Assembly (NCBI GenBank): GCA_009911185.1
Contig: QXWW01000034.1
Span: 1-48,448 of the forward strand
Origin: Lachnospiraceae bacterium
GTDB taxonomy: Bacteria > Bacillota > Clostridia > Lachnospirales > Lachnospiraceae
Direction: 5' to 3'
Length of the DNA: 48,448 nt
Under the pieces are notes generated by a model. That model searched no databases, was not told where the DNA came from, and worked only from the letters and a program-made list of their open reading frames with translations. A program made the position numbers and the translations under genes. Of this stretch, positions 1 through 8,322 are shown piece after piece; the first letter of the stretch is position 1, and each line of letters starts with the position of its first letter.

Positions 1-402
1 AAGCGTGATTATCAAAGCCTTGAAGCAGCTGTGTTTGAAACAAATGGGTTAATTAAAAAGTTGTAAAGTGGTGTATATAAATATAACCCGGAAAAAGATT
101 CCGATAAAAATAAAGTCATGAAGATCAACGGGCGCTGGGAAGAACTGAAAGAAAGATCCCATGCAAATATCCAAAATGAAAAAGGCATTCTAAACCGTCA
201 GATCCGTTCCATCCAGACCGAAGGACATTTTGATGACATCAAAGAAAATGATGGTTTCCAGTGCTTTCATCACCGTTAGGCAGATAAAGTATACAAAGAG
301 TTTATGCTATATGCGATAGGCAGGAATATCAACAAATATCATCGGTTTTTATACAATAAGCTCCAGAAGTATGAAGGTAAAAAGGAAGAAAACGCAGCAT
401 AA
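1..402 (+). pseudogene. Decayed transposase C-terminal remnant (IS1182-like)
   Basis: One frame open from the window edge to a TAA at 400-402 encodes a transposase-like C-terminus (…NIQNEKGILNRQIRSIQ…, …LYAIGRNINKYHRFLY…), wording I recognise from IS1182-type transposases. The frame is broken by TAA at 64-66 and TAG at 277-279, with recognisable sequence continuing in the same frame after each stop, so this is a dead relic. The 5' part lies outside the window. Family assignment is from memory of the motif text and is moderate; the decay itself is seen directly. Confidence 0.7.
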
Positions 403-467
403 TGGAAAGCGTGACTTACCTGATAGATACCCTTTATTTTGTGTACTCGAAAATAATTACTCGTCTT

Positions 468-538
468 AGAAATAGGAATATCCTGCAGAATATGATGGCG
501 CCCAAAGGCGCGTATTTCCGCAGGGTGTCCCTATTTCT
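468..538. repeat. Large imperfect hairpin after the transposase relic
   Basis: AGAAATAGG at 468-476 pairs with CCTATTTCT at 530-538, and the pairing continues inward (ATCCTGC against GCAGGGT). A small inner hairpin GCGCC/GGCGC lies near 500. It follows the relic by 65 bp, so it may be the terminal or transcription-stop structure of the old element. The rest of 403-668 shows no gene that I can support. Confidence 0.45.
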
Positions 539-668
539 CTTTTAAATTGGAAAAATGGGCATTAGCCGATTTCCCCTTTTACTTTGAAACAATACCTCCC
601 GAATAGCCAAAAAAGCGCAAACTATCCCTATCAAGCTTTTTCTTACATTTTAAGCTCGACTACTAAAC

Positions 669-1903
669 TTATACGGCAACAACAGGGGCTTCCCAACCAA
701 GTGCTTTTAACTTTTTCAGATATGCTTTTATCTTGCGTTCCTTGTTAAACTGATTGTAATAATCAGCTCCCAAATCCTTAAACGTCACTCCATCCTTGAG
801 AATGTGGTATATGGCTACCAGCATGGAATGCGCGACCGCAACGTATGCTCTTTTCTTCCCCCGGTGTGCATTGATTCGCGCAAATTGCGCAGAGAAATAC
901 GTTTTTTTGTTTTCACCGCCGAATGGGCACATACCACTAACGTTTCCCTCAACAGCGCGTTCCCCTTTCTTGTCTTACCAGTTTTTCGCTTATGTGCACT
1001 CTCATTATTTCCCGGGCATAACCCCGCCCACGAAGATATATGGGCATCTGTCGGAAAACGTCCCATGTCTGTTCCAATTACGGAGAGGATCGCCTGCGCG
1101 CTGGTATTTCCAATCCCGGGGATATCCTGTATCGCTTTGGCAGCTTTCTTCTCCTCCGGCTTCATGAAGTTATCAATGTCATCGTCCAACTCTTTAATGT
1201 GGACATTCAGCTCATTCAGATGATCGAGCAGTATCCTCATCATTTTTCGCTGAAGTTCTGACATGACCCCGTTCAAATCGTCTATGATCTGTTCTTTCGT
1301 TGCTTTCAGGTTGTGTGCTATGATTTTCTTTTGGTAAACAACGTCATACTCGGCAGAATCAATCTGCTTACCCGTCAGGATGTGTTCCAGGATGTTACTC
1401 GCACTCTTTCCATTAATATCCGTGATGGTGCCGGAAATCTTGATGTTGGCGCCCTCCAGCATCTTCTGGAGTCTGTTCAGTTCCCGGTTGCGCTCCCCTA
1501 CGAGACTCTTGCGGTAGCGGACTAGCTCTCGGAGTTCCCGCTGCTCCTTATCCGGGATGTAACTCGCTGTAAGCAAGCCATGCTGCAAAAGATCTGCAAT
1601 CCACTCTGCATCCTTCACATCCGTCTTACGGCCCGGAACCGCTTTCATATGGTGGGCATTGACCACCATGGCTTTCAGTTCGCAGGTTTCAAGGATGTTG
1701 TACAGGGGTTTCCAATAAGACGCCGTACTCTCCATGGCGACCATCTCGCACCCCCGCTCTTTGAGCCATTCAGCCATTTCAAGAAGTTCCCTGGTTGTTG
1801 CACCGAAGTCTCGTATTTCCTGCTTGTTGCCTTTTTTGAAACAGGCTACGATGAGCTTCTTGTGCACATCAATACCACAACATTTGTCGTAAACTTTTTC
1901 CAT
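669..1903 (-). pseudogene. IS110-family transposase with -1 frame break
   Basis: RNA-guided DEDD recombinase of the IS110 family. The N-terminal RuvC-like domain has GIDVHKK (Asp), VAMEST (Glu) and KTDVKDAEW (Asp-x-x-Asp); the C-terminal domain has PGIG and SSWAGLCPGNNESAHKRKTG followed by the conserved GNALLRETLV. The first frame runs from ATG at 1903 to 815. At a run of seven A on the coding strand (T7 at 902-908) it leaves the family sequence; the expected C-terminus (TYFSAQFARINAHRGKKRAY…) continues in the -1 frame to the stop at 669. The joined product would be about 411 residues, normal for the family. Either one A was lost from an A8 run, or A-AAA-AAA-C acts as a slippery site for -1 frameshifting. 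A sequencing error in the homopolymer is also possible. Confidence 0.85.
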
Positions 1904-2100
1904 TATGACACCTCCGATGGATAAATTTACGGCACAGCTTCCTGTCTCTTATTATTTTACTTTACGTCCTTATGTGCCGTATACGGCGGGACAGATGGTG
2001 GTGCAAATGAGGAAGCCACAGATCAGTTTATTTTACGGGCTCAATGCTCCAAATAAAAACCGACCTTTGCTGATAAGTTAAGTATACATCAAAATTTATG
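1904..2100 (-). ncRNA. Candidate bridge-RNA region of the IS110 element
   Basis: IS110-group elements encode a structured bridge RNA in the non-coding end upstream of the transposase. Here about 190 bp upstream of the transposase ATG (on its coding strand) carries no ORF but does carry a 9-bp inverted repeat, TACGGCACA at 1928-1936 and TGTGCCGTA at 1973-1981, plus smaller complementary segments near 2000-2020 (GTGG with CCAC). Location and structure fit; the guide loops cannot be assigned without the target and donor sites. In the IS1111 subgroup the RNA would instead lie downstream of the gene. Confidence 0.35.
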
Positions 2101-2225
2101 GCTTGTAACTATCAACGGCCTATCACTCACAATGTTTCATTCATGGTGATGACAAGCGACGCAGGCATGGGGGTTTATTTAGAAGGTATTTTCAGACGCG
2201 CATAGGAAAACAAGGTTTTCATACA

Positions 2226-2254
2226 TTGACATCTATTGGCAGATTTATTATAAT
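2226..2254 (+). promoter_or_regulatory. Perfect sigma-A promoter of rex
   Basis: TTGACA at 2226-2231, a 17-bp spacer and TATAAT at 2249-2254 match the sigma-A consensus at every position. A 6-bp inverted repeat GAAAAC/GTTTTC (2206-2220) touches the -35 box and could bind a regulator. It is not the TTGTTAA-type Rex operator, so self-regulation by Rex is not evident. The Shine-Dalgarno AGGAGG is at 2287-2292. No gene is seen in 2100-2225. Confidence 0.8.
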
Positions 2255-2299
2255 TAAACGATAAGTGTATGCGGAGTATCCAGATTAGGAGGAAAGGCA

Positions 2300-2953
2300 A
2301 TGGAGAAGGAGATATCTCAGGCAGTTATCCGGAGAATGCCCAGGTATTACCGATATTTGGGAGAATTGCTGGATGATGGCGTAGAACGGATTTCGTCCAA
2401 TGAACTCAGTGCCAGAATGCGCGTCACGGCTTCTCAGATCCGTCAGGATTTGAATAATTTCGGAGGATTTGGACAACAGGGGTATGGATATAATGTAAAA
2501 TACCTTTATGATGAGATAGCAAACATCCTTGGAATTAATCAGCAGCATAATATCATTGTGATCGGCGCAGGAAATCTCGGGCAGGCGCTCGCCAATTATA
2601 TGAAATTTGAAAAAAGAGGCTTTGTGATTACCGGCCTGTTCGATGTCAAACCAGCGCTGAAAGGAGTTTTCGTGAGAGGAATCCAGGTTCGCATGATGGA
2701 GGAACTGGAAGACTTTGTCAGGGGGGAACGGGTGGATATTGCGGCTCTTACCATGCCGAAGGAGAAAGCCGGTGAAGTTGCCGATATGCTGGTTGGCTTG
2801 GGAATCAGCGCTATCTGGAATTTTGCACACCTGGATCTGGAGCTGCCAGAGCATGTGGTGGTAGAAAATGTCCACCTTTCAGACAGCTTGATGCAGTTGT
2901 CATATAACATTGCAAATCAAAGAAAACTAACAAAGCAAAAAGATAAGAAGTGA
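2300..2953 (+). CDS. rex: Redox-sensing transcriptional repressor Rex
   Basis: Senses the NADH/NAD+ ratio and represses fermentation and respiration genes when NADH is low. The 217-residue length is normal. Residues 1-80 form the winged helix (TASQIRQDLNNFGGFGQQGYGY recognition region), followed by a Rossmann domain with the NAD-binding GAGNLG at 89-94 and a domain-swapping C-terminal helix. The ATG at 2300 follows AGGAGG at 7-nt spacing. A consensus promoter lies just upstream, so transcription is probably strong. The next gene starts 4 bp after the stop, so the two are probably co-transcribed. The insertion elements upstream stop short of the promoter. Confidence 0.95.
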   Translation: MEKEISQAVIRRMPRYYRYLGELLDDGVERISSNELSARMRVTASQIRQDLNNFGGFGQQGYGYNVKYLYDEIANILGINQQHNIIVIGAGNLGQALANYMKFEKRGFVITGLFDVKPALKGVFVRGIQVRMMEELEDFVRGERVDIAALTMPKEKAGEVADMLVGLGISAIWNFAHLDLELPEHVVVENVHLSDSLMQLSYNIANQRKLTKQKDKK

Positions 2954-2957
2954 TAAT

Positions 2958-3581
2958 ATGGGAAAAAAGAAAAACACAGTTCCACAGTTTCAGCAAATCG
3001 CATATAGTACCAGGATTCCTCCGCTGGTACTTGACCAGAAATGGCATCATCTATTCCCGGAAGAAGGGAAGCCAAAGGACATAGAATTGCTGGAACAGAA
3101 GCTGAGCAGACAGCTTGCCAGCCAGGGAGGTATTAATCAGGAATTAAAAGAGTTAAAAGACCTCAAGGAAAGGCTCATGAAGAATATCGTAGTTAATATG
3201 GATGAAATCGGCGAACATGGGCAGGAGACCCGCAGACTTTCGGAGGACCGCAGGCTGATTACAGAGATTAATGGGCGGATGGAGAGTAAAAGAGCGGAAC
3301 TTCGCAATTTGCAGGATGAGATGGAGGACGTCAACGCGCGCCTGATGGCGGAGACGATGCGGTATTGTTATAATATTATGAACAGCAATGAGACAGAACG
3401 GGAGCAGCTTGCCGCCTGGATTGCTAAAATGCGGACAGAATTGAAGATTAAGATTATCCGCAAAGAGACGATTGAAGAAGAAAATCGGGAGATGTATGCA
3501 TATCTGCATGATATTTTTGGCGCGCAATTACTGGAAGCGTTTGATTTGAAATTTGATGATGAATATAAAGTGAGCGGATAA
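2958..3581 (+). CDS. Coiled-coil protein of unknown function
   Basis: A 207-residue protein that I do not recognise as a named family. It is highly charged, with heptad-like stretches from about residue 45 to 175 (ELKELKDLKERL, RAELRNLQDEMEDVNARL), which predicts a long coiled coil. There is no signal peptide, membrane segment or catalytic motif. It starts 4 bp after rex (TGATAATATG) and lacks its own strong promoter, so it is probably translated from the rex transcript. A role linked to Rex is only inference from position. Confidence 0.75.
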   Translation: MGKKKNTVPQFQQIAYSTRIPPLVLDQKWHHLFPEEGKPKDIELLEQKLSRQLASQGGINQELKELKDLKERLMKNIVVNMDEIGEHGQETRRLSEDRRLITEINGRMESKRAELRNLQDEMEDVNARLMAETMRYCYNIMNSNETEREQLAAWIAKMRTELKIKIIRKETIEEENREMYAYLHDIFGAQLLEAFDLKFDDEYKVSG

Positions 3582-3597
3582 AAAGGCAGTCTTAGCA

Positions 3598-3624
3598 GAA
3601 AAAGATGTTAAGAATGTCTTTTTC
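3598..3624 (+). other. A/T-rich hairpin between the coiled-coil gene and nnr
   Basis: GAAAAAGA at 3598-3605 pairs with TCTTTTTC at 3617-3624 over an 11-nt loop. The stem has little GC and no U-tract follows, so it is a weak terminator at best. It could be an RNA processing site or have no function. Confidence 0.3.
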
Positions 3625-3647
3625 CGCATGTGAAAGGCAGGATAGGA

Positions 3648-5162
3648 ATGAATATTTTAATTGACAGCCGGCAAATGAGGCAGTGCGATCAAAATACGAT
3701 AGAATATTTTGGCGTGCCTTCTTTAGTGCTGATGGAGCGCGCTGCCCTGGGGGTGGCAGAGGAGATTGAAAAATGTATGGAAAAGACGCCGCAGGAAAGC
3801 GAGGCGCTTCTGGTCTGCGGCGTTGGAAATAATGGAGGAGACGGGCTTGCGATCGCGCGTTTACTGTGGCAGCGGGGGTGGACGGTCACTGTCGTCATGC
3901 CGCCCGAATCTGGGAAAATATCTGCAGAAACAAAAATACAGAAGGATATTCTGGGAAAATATCAGATACCGATAATAAATACTGTGCCAAAAAGAAGATT
4001 TGATGTTATCATAGACGCGCTGTTTGGAATTGGTTTGACGAGAGAGGTTGCCGGAATTTATGCGGAATATATTCTTAATATGAATGAAATGACAGGGCTG
4101 AAAGTGGCGGTAGACATTCCTTCTGGTATCCATAGCGATACCGGCGCTGTGATGGGGATCGGATTTTATGCGGATCTGACGGTAACGTTTGCTTTCGCGA
4201 AGGCAGGTCTTTTTCTATTTCCGGGGGCGGAATATGCAAAAAGAGTGGTGGTAAAGGATATTGGCATAGACAGGCACAGTTTTCTTGAAAGTACGCCGGG
4301 GATGTATTATCTGACGAAAGAGGATCTCCTGCAAATTCCTGCCCGTAAGGTGCGTTCCAATAAAGGAAGTTACGGCAGGACGCTGGTGGTGGCAGGGCAG
4401 AAAAATATGGCGGGGGCGGCTTTTCTATGCGCGAAAGCAGCTTACCTGACAGGAACAGGTCTGGTAAAGGTGATGACAGCGGAGGAAAACAGGATTATTT
4501 TACAGCAGCTGCTGCCAGAGGCAATTTTAGATACATATGATTTTCCAGATACAGCAAAGGGGCTGGCAGAATCTCTGGGCTGGGCGTCAGCCATTGCCAT
4601 AGGGCCGGGGATAGGCGCCGGCGATGTTTCTGTGCTGGTAAAAATAATTTTGAAAAATGCAATGGTGCCGTTGATTCTCGACGCAGACGGGTTGAATATT
4701 GTCGCGGAGCATTTGGAATGGCTGAAAGAGGCAAAAACCACTGTAATCGTAACGCCGCATTTAGGGGAAATGGCAAGACTGGTAAAAACGGACATCTCCA
4801 TCATACGTGAGCATTTGGTTGAGACGGCGCGGGCTTTTGCAGAAAAATATCATGTAATATGCATTTTGAAAGACGCAAGGACGATAACGGCTCTGCCGGA
4901 TGGAAAAGTGTGGGTGAACACCAGTGGAAATAACGGAATGGCAACGGCCGGTTCCGGGGATGTGCTCACTGGAATTTTGGCGGGGCTGGCAGCACAGGGA
5001 ATGAATCCGCAGCTTGCAGCGCCTGTGGGAGTTTATCTTCATGGACTGGCCGGCGATAAAGGGGCCAATGAAAAGGGGGTTTATGGACTCATGGCGCAGG
5101 ATATCCTGGAGGAGATTCCACGTGTGCTGAAGGAAATCAGTAAGGAAGGAAATAAGAAATGA
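3648..5162 (+). CDS. nnr: Bifunctional NAD(P)HX epimerase/dehydratase
   Basis: Repairs hydrated NADH and NADPH: the N-terminal YjeF domain epimerises R/S-NAD(P)HX and the C-terminal ribokinase-like domain dehydrates S-NAD(P)HX using ADP or ATP. GNNGGDG is at residues 60-66. The C-terminal domain carries the nucleotide site NTSGNNGMATAGSGDVLTGI at 424-443, with the catalytic Asp in GSGD. The 504-residue length fits the fused enzyme. I chose the ATG at 3648 because AGGATAGGA sits directly before it; a GTG six codons upstream (3630) is in frame but lacks a good Shine-Dalgarno. The stop overlaps the start of alr (ATGA), implying translational coupling. Confidence 0.93.
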   Translation: MNILIDSRQMRQCDQNTIEYFGVPSLVLMERAALGVAEEIEKCMEKTPQESEALLVCGVGNNGGDGLAIARLLWQRGWTVTVVMPPESGKISAETKIQKDILGKYQIPIINTVPKRRFDVIIDALFGIGLTREVAGIYAEYILNMNEMTGLKVAVDIPSGIHSDTGAVMGIGFYADLTVTFAFAKAGLFLFPGAEYAKRVVVKDIGIDRHSFLESTPGMYYLTKEDLLQIPARKVRSNKGSYGRTLVVAGQKNMAGAAFLCAKAAYLTGTGLVKVMTAEENRIILQQLLPEAILDTYDFPDTAKGLAESLGWASAIAIGPGIGAGDVSVLVKIILKNAMVPLILDADGLNIVAEHLEWLKEAKTTVIVTPHLGEMARLVKTDISIIREHLVETARAFAEKYHVICILKDARTITALPDGKVWVNTSGNNGMATAGSGDVLTGILAGLAAQGMNPQLAAPVGVYLHGLAGDKGANEKGVYGLMAQDILEEIPRVLKEISKEGNKK

Positions 5163-6328
5163 AATTATACAGCAGGGTTTATGCAGAGATAAGTCTGGAT
5201 GCAGTCCTTCATAACATAGAACAGATGAAGCGAAGGATTGGCGAAGGCACAAGCATTATGGGCGTTATCAAGGCCGATGGTTATGGACACGGCGCGGTGC
5301 CGATTGGCAGAGAATTAGAACCGCTGTCCATTGTCTGGGGATTTGCTACCGCAACTGTAGAGGAAGCGCAGGTTTTGCGCAGGAATGGACTGAAAAAGCC
5401 TGTTCTTGTGCTGGGGGCTGCGTTTGAGGAACAGTACGAAGCCCTGGCAAAAGAGGATATCCGCACGACGGTATATTCCCTGAGACAGGCGCAGGAGCTG
5501 GAACAGGCTGCTGCAGCGGCAGGCGGACAGATTACGGTGCACGTGAAAATAGATACGGGGCTGAGCCGCCTGGGTTTTCAGGTTAATCAAAAGGCAGCAG
5601 ATGAAATTGCACAGATTTCTGTTATGCCGCATATTGTAATGGAGGGAATGTTTACGCATTTTGCAAAATCGGATGCCAGGGACAAAACAATGGCGAGGCG
5701 GCAGCTTGAGAAATTCCGGGAAATGAGGGAGATGCTGTCAGAACGAAAAGTTAATATTCCCCTGCTCCACAGTTCTAACAGCGCGGCAATCATTGATATG
5801 CCGGAGGCAAACATGAGCATTGTGCGCGCGGGAATCAGTCTCTATGGTTTGTGGCCTTCAGATGAGGTGCAGAAAGAAAATCTTGATTTAAAACCAGTGC
5901 TGTCGCTAAAGAGCCGTATTGTATTTCTAAAGGAGCTGGAACCGGGCAGGACCATTAGTTATGGGGCCGCTTATAAAACCACTCAAAGACAGAGAATTGC
6001 AACCATACCGGTAGGTTATGGGGACGGTTATCCCAGAAGTCTTTCGAATAAAGGATATGTCCTGATTCATGGGAAGAAAGCTCCCATTTGCGGGCGCATT
6101 TGCATGGATCAGTTTATGGTGGACGTTACCCATATTCCGGAGGCAAAAGAGAAAGATGTGGTGACGCTGGTAGGGCGAGACGGCGCAGAGCATATTTCTA
6201 TGGAGGAGATGGGGGAACTTTCCGGCAGATTTAACTATGAATTTGCCTGTGATCTGGGAAAACGGATTCCAAGAGTTTATATAAAAGGAAACCGGATTAC
6301 AGAAACCAGGGATTATTTCGGGGAATAG
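5159..6328 (+). CDS. alr: Alanine racemase
   Basis: PLP enzyme that makes D-alanine for peptidoglycan. The PLP-binding lysine is Lys38 in VIKADGYGHG; the fold type III barrel is followed by the C-terminal beta domain containing SYGAAYKTT and IPVGYGDGYPR with the catalytic tyrosine region. At 389 residues it is full length. It overlaps nnr by 4 bp. The alr-mazF order resembles B. subtilis, where alr is followed by the ndoAI-ndoA toxin-antitoxin pair. Confidence 0.95.
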   Translation: MKLYSRVYAEISLDAVLHNIEQMKRRIGEGTSIMGVIKADGYGHGAVPIGRELEPLSIVWGFATATVEEAQVLRRNGLKKPVLVLGAAFEEQYEALAKEDIRTTVYSLRQAQELEQAAAAAGGQITVHVKIDTGLSRLGFQVNQKAADEIAQISVMPHIVMEGMFTHFAKSDARDKTMARRQLEKFREMREMLSERKVNIPLLHSSNSAAIIDMPEANMSIVRAGISLYGLWPSDEVQKENLDLKPVLSLKSRIVFLKELEPGRTISYGAAYKTTQRQRIATIPVGYGDGYPRSLSNKGYVLIHGKKAPICGRICMDQFMVDVTHIPEAKEKDVVTLVGRDGAEHISMEEMGELSGRFNYEFACDLGKRIPRVYIKGNRITETRDYFGE

Positions 6329-6442
6329 GATGACGTATCAATTTTAATTTCTAAAACTCTGGCATACTATCTGAATACACACGAAAAAATTGGGAATAAT
6401 AGGAAGTGAAAATAACCTATAAAGTTTTGGAGTGTGAGAAAA

Positions 6443-6790
6443 GTGATTATTCATAGAGGAGATATTTATTATGCAGATTTACGTCCGGTGGTAGGCTCTG
6501 AGCAGGGAGGAATCAGGCCGGTCCTGATTATTCAAAACGATGTGGGAAACCGGCATAGTCCGACGATTATCTGCGCGGCCATCACATCGAAGATGAACAA
6601 AGCAAAGCTGCCGACCCATGTAGAGCTGGACGCAGGTAAATATGATTTGGTGAAAGATTCAGTAGTGCTCTTAGAGCAGCTGCGCACCATTGATAAACAG
6701 AGGTTAAAAGACAAAGTCTGCCGTTTGGACAATGAAATTCTAAAAAAAGTAGACAGAGCGCTTGAAATCAGTCTGGAATTGTATACATAA
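6443..6790 (+). CDS. mazF: MazF/NdoA-type endoribonuclease toxin, no antitoxin gene beside it
   Basis: A 115-residue MazF/PemK endoribonuclease that cleaves mRNA at short motifs. [19 protein letters not shown] (loop and catalytic Arg region) and the Thr/Ser-rich core [15 protein letters not shown] closely resemble B. subtilis NdoA. I chose the GTG at 6443 because the family starts at M-I-x-x-RGD and GGAG at 6429-6432 has 10-nt spacing; the GTG at 6434 is only 1 nt from that site. The 114 bp between alr and this start contain no ORF able to encode a MazE-type antitoxin, unlike in B. subtilis. Confidence 0.92.
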   Translation: MIIHRGDIYYADLRPVVGSEQGGIRPVLIIQNDVGNRHSPTIICAAITSKMNKAKLPTHVELDAGKYDLVKDSVVLLEQLRTIDKQRLKDKVCRLDNEILKKVDRALEISLELYT

Positions 6791-6793
6791 ATC

Positions 6794-6822
6794 TTGACTA
6801 ATAAACGGCAAAATGGTATATT
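6794..6822 (+). promoter_or_regulatory. Sigma-A promoter of the CNNM gene
   Basis: TTGACT at 6794-6799, a 17-bp spacer and TATATT at 6817-6822. It begins 3 bp after the mazF stop and gives the next gene its own transcript with a leader of about 40 nt. It also argues that an in-frame TTG at 6794 is part of the -35 box and not a start codon. Confidence 0.65.
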
Positions 6823-6868
6823 TCAAGTGTTTGTTAATAAAGTACAAAAGGAAAGAGGAGTCAAAGAT

Positions 6869-8191
6869 ATGGATGATGGCGGGAGTCCGGCCATAGGACT
6901 GATTGCATTTTTGATATTGACAGTTGTGAGCGGTTTGTTGTACGGGTTTCTCACGGCACTGGAGGAAATCAGTGAACGGCAGGTGCAGAAATGGCTGGAA
7001 GAGGGAAATAAGTGGGCGGACTGGCTGCTTAAGGTGAAAGATTCGCCATATAAGACCAGGCATGCCATACAGATAATTACAACTTTTATCGGCGGAATCT
7101 TTGGAATCTGCCAGATACGTTTTCTGGCAAAGATATTGGCCGCTCTTCTTTCAGGAGCTGGACAGGATACTTATCTGGAAATATTCTGCTATGTGCCGGC
7201 GGCTCTGTTCGGGGTATTCCTGTTTGCCGTACTCGGGATCATAGCTCCCCAGAAGGTAGCGGCCAGGAAACCGGAAAAATGGCTGTCTGCACTGTCTGGT
7301 TTTATCCACGGCCTGCTTTCTTTCATTACGCCATACACGTTTCTTGCTGAGCGGGCATCGAATCTGCTGGTGAGGATTGCGGGAGTGGATCCGAACGCCA
7401 GCTTTGATGACGTCACAGAGGAAGAAATTATTTCTATGGTCAATGAGGGGCATGAGCAGGGGGTTTTGCAGGCAAGCGAGGCGGAGATGATTCATAATAT
7501 TTTTGAGTTTGATGATAAGGAAGCCAAGGATATTATGACGCATCGCAAAAATATGGTGGCAGTGGACGGCAGAATGAAACTTCGCGAGGTTCTGGAATTT
7601 GTTCTGGATGGAAATAATTCCAGGTTTCCGGTTTACCGGGAGGATATTGACCATATTACGGGCATTATACATATGAAGGATGTGATGATTGAGAGCCGCA
7701 AGGAACAGTATCTGGACTGGAGGGTCGAGGCGATTCCAGGTCTGGTAAGGGAGGCGATGTTTATTCCTGAGACAAGGAATATCAATGATTTGTTTAAAGC
7801 GATGCAGTCTCAGAAAAATCATATGGTAATTGTTGTGGATGAGTATGGACAGACAGCCGGGCTGGTGGCGATGGAGGATATTCTGGAAGAAATCGTGGGT
7901 AACATTTTCGACGAATATGACAAGGAGGAAACTGTTATTGTTTCACAGCCGGACGGTAGCTATCTGATGAGCGGGATGGCGCCTTTTGACGAAGTGTGCC
8001 AGCTTCTGCAGATTTCACTGGAGGAGGAAGAGTTTGAGACACTGAACGGTTTTCTCATTTCTCTCATTGGAAAAATACCTGTCGATAATGAGAAATTCGA
8101 GTTAAGTTATCAGGGTTTTAAATTCCAGGTGGAGTCGGTCAGGGATAAGATAATTCATACTGTGCGGGTGTCCAGGGGGCAGGAAGGTTAG
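6869..8191 (+). CDS. CNNM/TlyC-family membrane protein with CBS pair (hemolysin-like)
   Basis: A 440-residue membrane protein of the CNNM/CorC family, thought to export Mg2+ or other divalent ions; 'hemolysin' is a historical label. The first 190 residues contain the DUF21 membrane helices (FLILTVVSGLLYGFLTALEEIS, the charged membrane region, and AALFGVFLFAVLGIIAPQKVA, where the family has a Pro-Lys signature). Two CBS domains follow (DIMTHRKNMVAVDG… and …KNHMVIVVDEYGQTAGLVAMEDILEEIVG), then a CorC_HlyC domain to the end. Start ATG at 6869 after AGAGGAG; the longer frame from TTG 6794 is rejected because of the promoter there. Confidence 0.88.
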   Translation: MDDGGSPAIGLIAFLILTVVSGLLYGFLTALEEISERQVQKWLEEGNKWADWLLKVKDSPYKTRHAIQIITTFIGGIFGICQIRFLAKILAALLSGAGQDTYLEIFCYVPAALFGVFLFAVLGIIAPQKVAARKPEKWLSALSGFIHGLLSFITPYTFLAERASNLLVRIAGVDPNASFDDVTEEEIISMVNEGHEQGVLQASEAEMIHNIFEFDDKEAKDIMTHRKNMVAVDGRMKLREVLEFVLDGNNSRFPVYREDIDHITGIIHMKDVMIESRKEQYLDWRVEAIPGLVREAMFIPETRNINDLFKAMQSQKNHMVIVVDEYGQTAGLVAMEDILEEIVGNIFDEYDKEETVIVSQPDGSYLMSGMAPFDEVCQLLQISLEEEEFETLNGFLISLIGKIPVDNEKFELSYQGFKFQVESVRDKIIHTVRVSRGQEG

Positions 8192-8322
8192 AAGACGGAG
8201 CTTAAGCCTGGTTCCCGATAAGAAATATGAGCAAAGGAAAAACGCCGGAAAAGGCGGGCAGAATCAGACGTTTGCAGGAAGAAAGTGAACAGAGAAAAAG
8301 AAAACAGAAAAGAGGAGAACTT

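Larger units (their letters stand above)
541..2100 (-). mobile_element. IS110-family insertion element (ends approximate)
   Basis: A DEDD-type IS110 transposase gene on the minus strand is flanked by non-coding sequence on both sides, about 130 bp after its stop and about 190 bp before its start. IS110 elements usually lack clear terminal inverted repeats and target duplications, and I see none, so the ends are estimates bounded by the hairpin at 468-538 and by the start of unrelated sequence leading to rex. Confidence 0.55.

Noticed and set aside
2206-2220. Rex operator upstream of rex
   Set aside because: The inverted repeat GAAAAC/GTTTTC does not match the TTGTTAA-N4-TTAACAA type.
6794-6868. 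N-terminal extension of the CNNM protein from TTG 6794
   Set aside because: The TTG is part of a good -35 box; the ATG at 6869 has the ribosome site.
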